Shown in pieces: positions 13,611 through 13,851 of a stretch of 13,851 nucleotides of DNA. The notes under the pieces are model-generated. The model worked only from the letters and a program-made list of their open reading frames with translations. It did not search any database and had not been told where the DNA came from. Positions within the stretch are counted from its first letter, which is position 1, and every line of letters begins with the position of its first letter. The DNA comes from Nitrospinota bacterium. Its GTDB lineage: Bacteria > Nitrospinota > Nitrospinia > JACRGO01. The stretch is taken from the NCBI GenBank assembly GCA_016212295.1, contig JACRGO010000209.1, forward strand, positions 1 to 13,851, written 5' to 3'. The translations under genes and the position numbers were made by a program.

Positions 13611-13851
13611 CCAGATAGTGTCAACAATTTTGTGTAAATTCTCTTTCTTTTAATTGCTTAAAGAAAGGGAGGTTTGCATTCACCTTTCCAACTGGATTTG
13701 CTCTCCAAACCAGTTCCATCTTGAGGGATATAAAGGCCAGGAGTCTGTAACAACTGTTTTCTCCGGCCAGTATCTCCATGGGTTTGGTTCTTCGTTTAAA
13801 CTCCTTATTCAGCCTTTCAATGATATTGGTGGTCCTTAAGGATATCCATTC
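13611..13851 (-). mobile_element. IS256-family insertion sequence, right part cut by the window edge
   Basis: The transposase 3' end (next entry) is followed by GTGTCAACAATTTTGTGTAA-type sequence (13619-13638) that resembles terminal inverted repeats of IS256 (Mutator) elements, so one element end lies at about 13611-13615. The other end is outside the window, so target-site duplication cannot be examined. Confidence 0.7.
13621..13851 (-). CDS. IS256-family transposase, C-terminal 76 residues (5' part outside window)
   Basis: Reading leftward from the window edge, the frame gives E-W-I-S-L-R-T-T-N-I-I-E-R-L-N-K-E-F-K-R-R-T followed by M-E-I-L-A-G-E-N-S-C-Y-R-L-L, ending with TGA at 13623-13621. 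R-[ST]-T-N-x-[IL]-E-R-[LF]-N-[KR]-E-[FI]-[KR]-R-R-[TS] is the hallmark of IS256/Mutator transposases and includes the third acidic residue of the DDE site (the Glu of I-E-R). The enzyme would move the element by cut-and-paste or copy-out. No frameshift is visible in this part, so the element could be intact. The stop codon overlaps the probable terminal repeat, as is common in compact elements. Confidence 0.9.
   Translation of the reverse strand, partial: EWISLRTTNIIERLNKEFKRRTKPMEILAGENSCYRLLAFISLKMELVWRANPVGKVNANLPFFKQLKEREFTQNC

Overview
This window looks like chromosomal DNA from a Gram-negative-type bacterium. The signs are a family 9 (heptosyltransferase-like) glycosyltransferase, a predicted lipoprotein, an IHF/HU-class DNA-bending protein and sigma70-like promoters. 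The mix of BACON/NHL/RCC1 mega-protein, GT9 with extra cysteine clusters, and small genes embedded in short intergenic repeats reminds me of deep-branching environmental lineages (Nitrospirota, Desulfobacterota or Omnitrophota type). That lineage guess is weak and comes from recall, not from a search.

Layout: (1) 1-231 is a junction. It holds overlapping hairpins, a possible minus-strand gene start running off the left edge, and an open coding frame that continues into the next gene without a start codon. (2) 232-6009 is one very large plus-strand gene, probably missing its true N-terminus. It encodes Ig-like, chitobiase-C-terminal-like and BACON modules plus two beta-propellers (six NHL repeats and seven RCC1 repeats). 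(3) 6010-9300 is an accessory strip of small minus-strand genes separated by degenerate intergenic repeats: a coiled-coil membrane protein, a RelE/YafQ-type toxin with its antitoxin, a DUF5618-like protein, a membrane coiled-coil protein with a signal peptide, and a second coiled-coil membrane protein with six 11-residue repeats. Three strong sigma70-like promoters, each with exact 17-bp spacing, drive separate units here. (4) 9439-9939 is a self-contained IHF/HU gene with its own promoter, followed by a long imperfect hairpin and a clean Rho-independent terminator. (5) 9992-13050 is a compact plus-strand operon: GT39/ArnT-like membrane glycosyltransferase, coiled-coil lipoprotein, GT9 glycosyltransferase. 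It probably works in cell-surface glycan assembly. (6) 13051-13851 is decayed or mobile DNA: a broken nucleotidyltransferase gene and the 3' end of an IS256-family transposase cut by the window edge.

The most interesting candidates are the strip of small independently promoted genes with two related coiled-coil membrane proteins, and the GT39-lipoprotein-GT9 operon whose GT9 carries cysteine clusters at both ends. No CRISPR array, rRNA or tRNA gene was seen.
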